NCBI GenBank assembly: GCA_027364695.1
Contig: DAHXOV010000076.1
Coordinates: 1-6,006 of the forward strand
Direction: 5' to 3'
Length of the DNA: 6,006 nt
Source of the DNA: a bacterium
GTDB lineage: Bacteria; Bacteroidota; Bacteroidia; B-17B0; Aurantibacillaceae
The notes under the pieces: model-generated
Database searches by the model: none
What the model saw: only the letters and a program-made list of their open reading frames with translations
Told to the model about the DNA's origin: nothing
In this document: positions 5,321-6,006 of the stretch, in pieces
How positions within the stretch are numbered: position 1 is the stretch's first letter
Layout: every line of letters starts with the position of its first letter
Position numbers and translations under genes: made by a program

Positions 5321-6006
5321 TTACGAGGATTTAAATTCTTTTGGGATAATACATACGGGTATAGGTAACATTTTATGCAGGTTGGATTGCTGTCTTGTTT
5401 TGTATATTTTTAGTACTTCTTTATGTCTTTCATTGAGTAGTTCATTGTCGGGGTTTTCAAGATAACACATTGCCCATTCTAATTCATCGTAGTTGGCGCC
5501 TATTTTCTCTTCATCGGTAGGGCTGCCTTCAAATAGTCCATCTGTTGGTTTTGCCTGAATAATACTCTTGCACACACCCAGATATTCTGCCAGTTGATAG
5601 ACTTCACTTTTCATTAGGTCTGCGATGGGTGAAATATCTACGCCTCCATCTCCATATTTTGTAAAAAAACCTATACCAAAGTCCTCTATTTTATTTCCTG
5701 TGCCTGCTACGAGGTATCCGTAATGTCCTGCAAAAGCGTACAAACAAATCATGCGCAATCTGGCTCTTAAATTCGCCATGTTGTGAGCGTTTTGAATGTT
5801 TTTGGGTAAAATCCTCATGTACTCTACAAGTACGCCTGACATATCCACTTCTTCTGAACTAACATTAGAGAATTTGCTTTTCAACCAATGGATGTGTTCG
5901 CAACTTCTTTTATATTCAGGAGATGCTTGTAAAATGGGCATGTTCAATGCAACGAACGGATATCCTGTAAGGGCACAAATTGTAGATGTAAGCGCACTGT
6001 CTATAC
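5321..6006 (-). CDS. nadE: NAD+ synthetase (5' end outside window)
   Basis: NadE makes NAD+ from nicotinic acid adenine dinucleotide with ATP and an amino donor, the last step of NAD synthesis in the cytoplasm. The gene runs off the right edge, and 227 residues are visible. The first visible residues, IDSALTS (6004 downward), are the end of the SGGxDS ATP-pyrophosphatase P-loop, so only the short N-terminal part is missing if this is the ammonia-dependent form. Other family blocks are present: NLRARLRMICLYAFAG, then GTGNKIEDFGIGFFTKYGDG, VDISPIADLMKSEVYQLAEY and PTDGLFEGSPTDEEKIGA. A TTG at 5945-5947 is inside the gene and is not its start, because homology continues through it. Whether an N-terminal glutaminase domain exists cannot be seen. 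The split lipoprotein gene follows after 27 bases. Confidence 0.95.
   Translation of the reverse strand, partial: IDSALTSTICALTGYPFVALNMPILQASPEYKRSCEHIHWLKSKFSNVSSEEVDMSGVLVEYMRILPKNIQNAHNMANLRARLRMICLYAFAGHYGYLVAGTGNKIEDFGIGFFTKYGDGGVDISPIADLMKSEVYQLAEYLGVCKSIIQAKPTDGLFEGSPTDEEKIGANYDELEWAMCYLENPDNELLNERHKEVLKIYKTRQQSNLHKMLPIPVCIIPKEFKSS

Noticed and set aside
5945..5947. TTG as start of nadE
   Set aside because: NadE-like sequence continues upstream through the IDSA part of the P-loop to the window edge, so this codon is internal.

Overview
The window looks like an ordinary chromosomal stretch of an AT-rich member of the Bacteroidota. The evidence is the NadE and GcvH sequence types, the lack of clear Shine-Dalgarno sequences, and two sites that resemble the Bacteroidota housekeeping promoter (TTTG, about 20 bases, then TAnnTTTG). 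I cannot assign a genus. Nearly everything is on the minus strand; the exception is a gene at the left edge on the plus strand.

Layout, left to right. Positions 2-352 (+) hold the 3' part of an unrecognised membrane protein whose tail is rich in His, Met, Cys and Asp. A perfect 15-bp hairpin at 388-423 lies between it and the convergent minus-strand operon and can serve both. The first minus-strand operon reads from a promoter near 3828-3859 down to 499. Its order is a 58-residue single-span membrane protein (3635-3811), ribonuclease HI (rnhA), a phosphopantetheine adenylyltransferase-like protein with an unusual N-terminal extension (coaD-like), an M16-family peptidase homologue that has lost its zinc site, and endonuclease III (nth). 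Gaps between these genes are only 5, 32, 10 and 11 bases.

Upstream of that operon lie 229 bases without a gene, then a second minus-strand group: nadE (cut by the right edge), a putative lipoprotein gene split by a one-base frameshift, and gcvH, which has its own likely promoter in the 57-base gap before it.

The genes with known roles cover NAD synthesis (nadE), coenzyme A synthesis (coaD-like), glycine cleavage and lipoate carriage (gcvH), RNA-DNA hybrid removal (rnhA) and base-excision repair (nth). Grouping them in operons appears to be housekeeping organisation, not one pathway. I found no mobile element, CRISPR array, tRNA, rRNA or defence system. The items most worth a second look are the split lipoprotein gene, the small membrane protein at the head of the operon, the extended CoaD-like protein and the orphan inactive M16 subunit.
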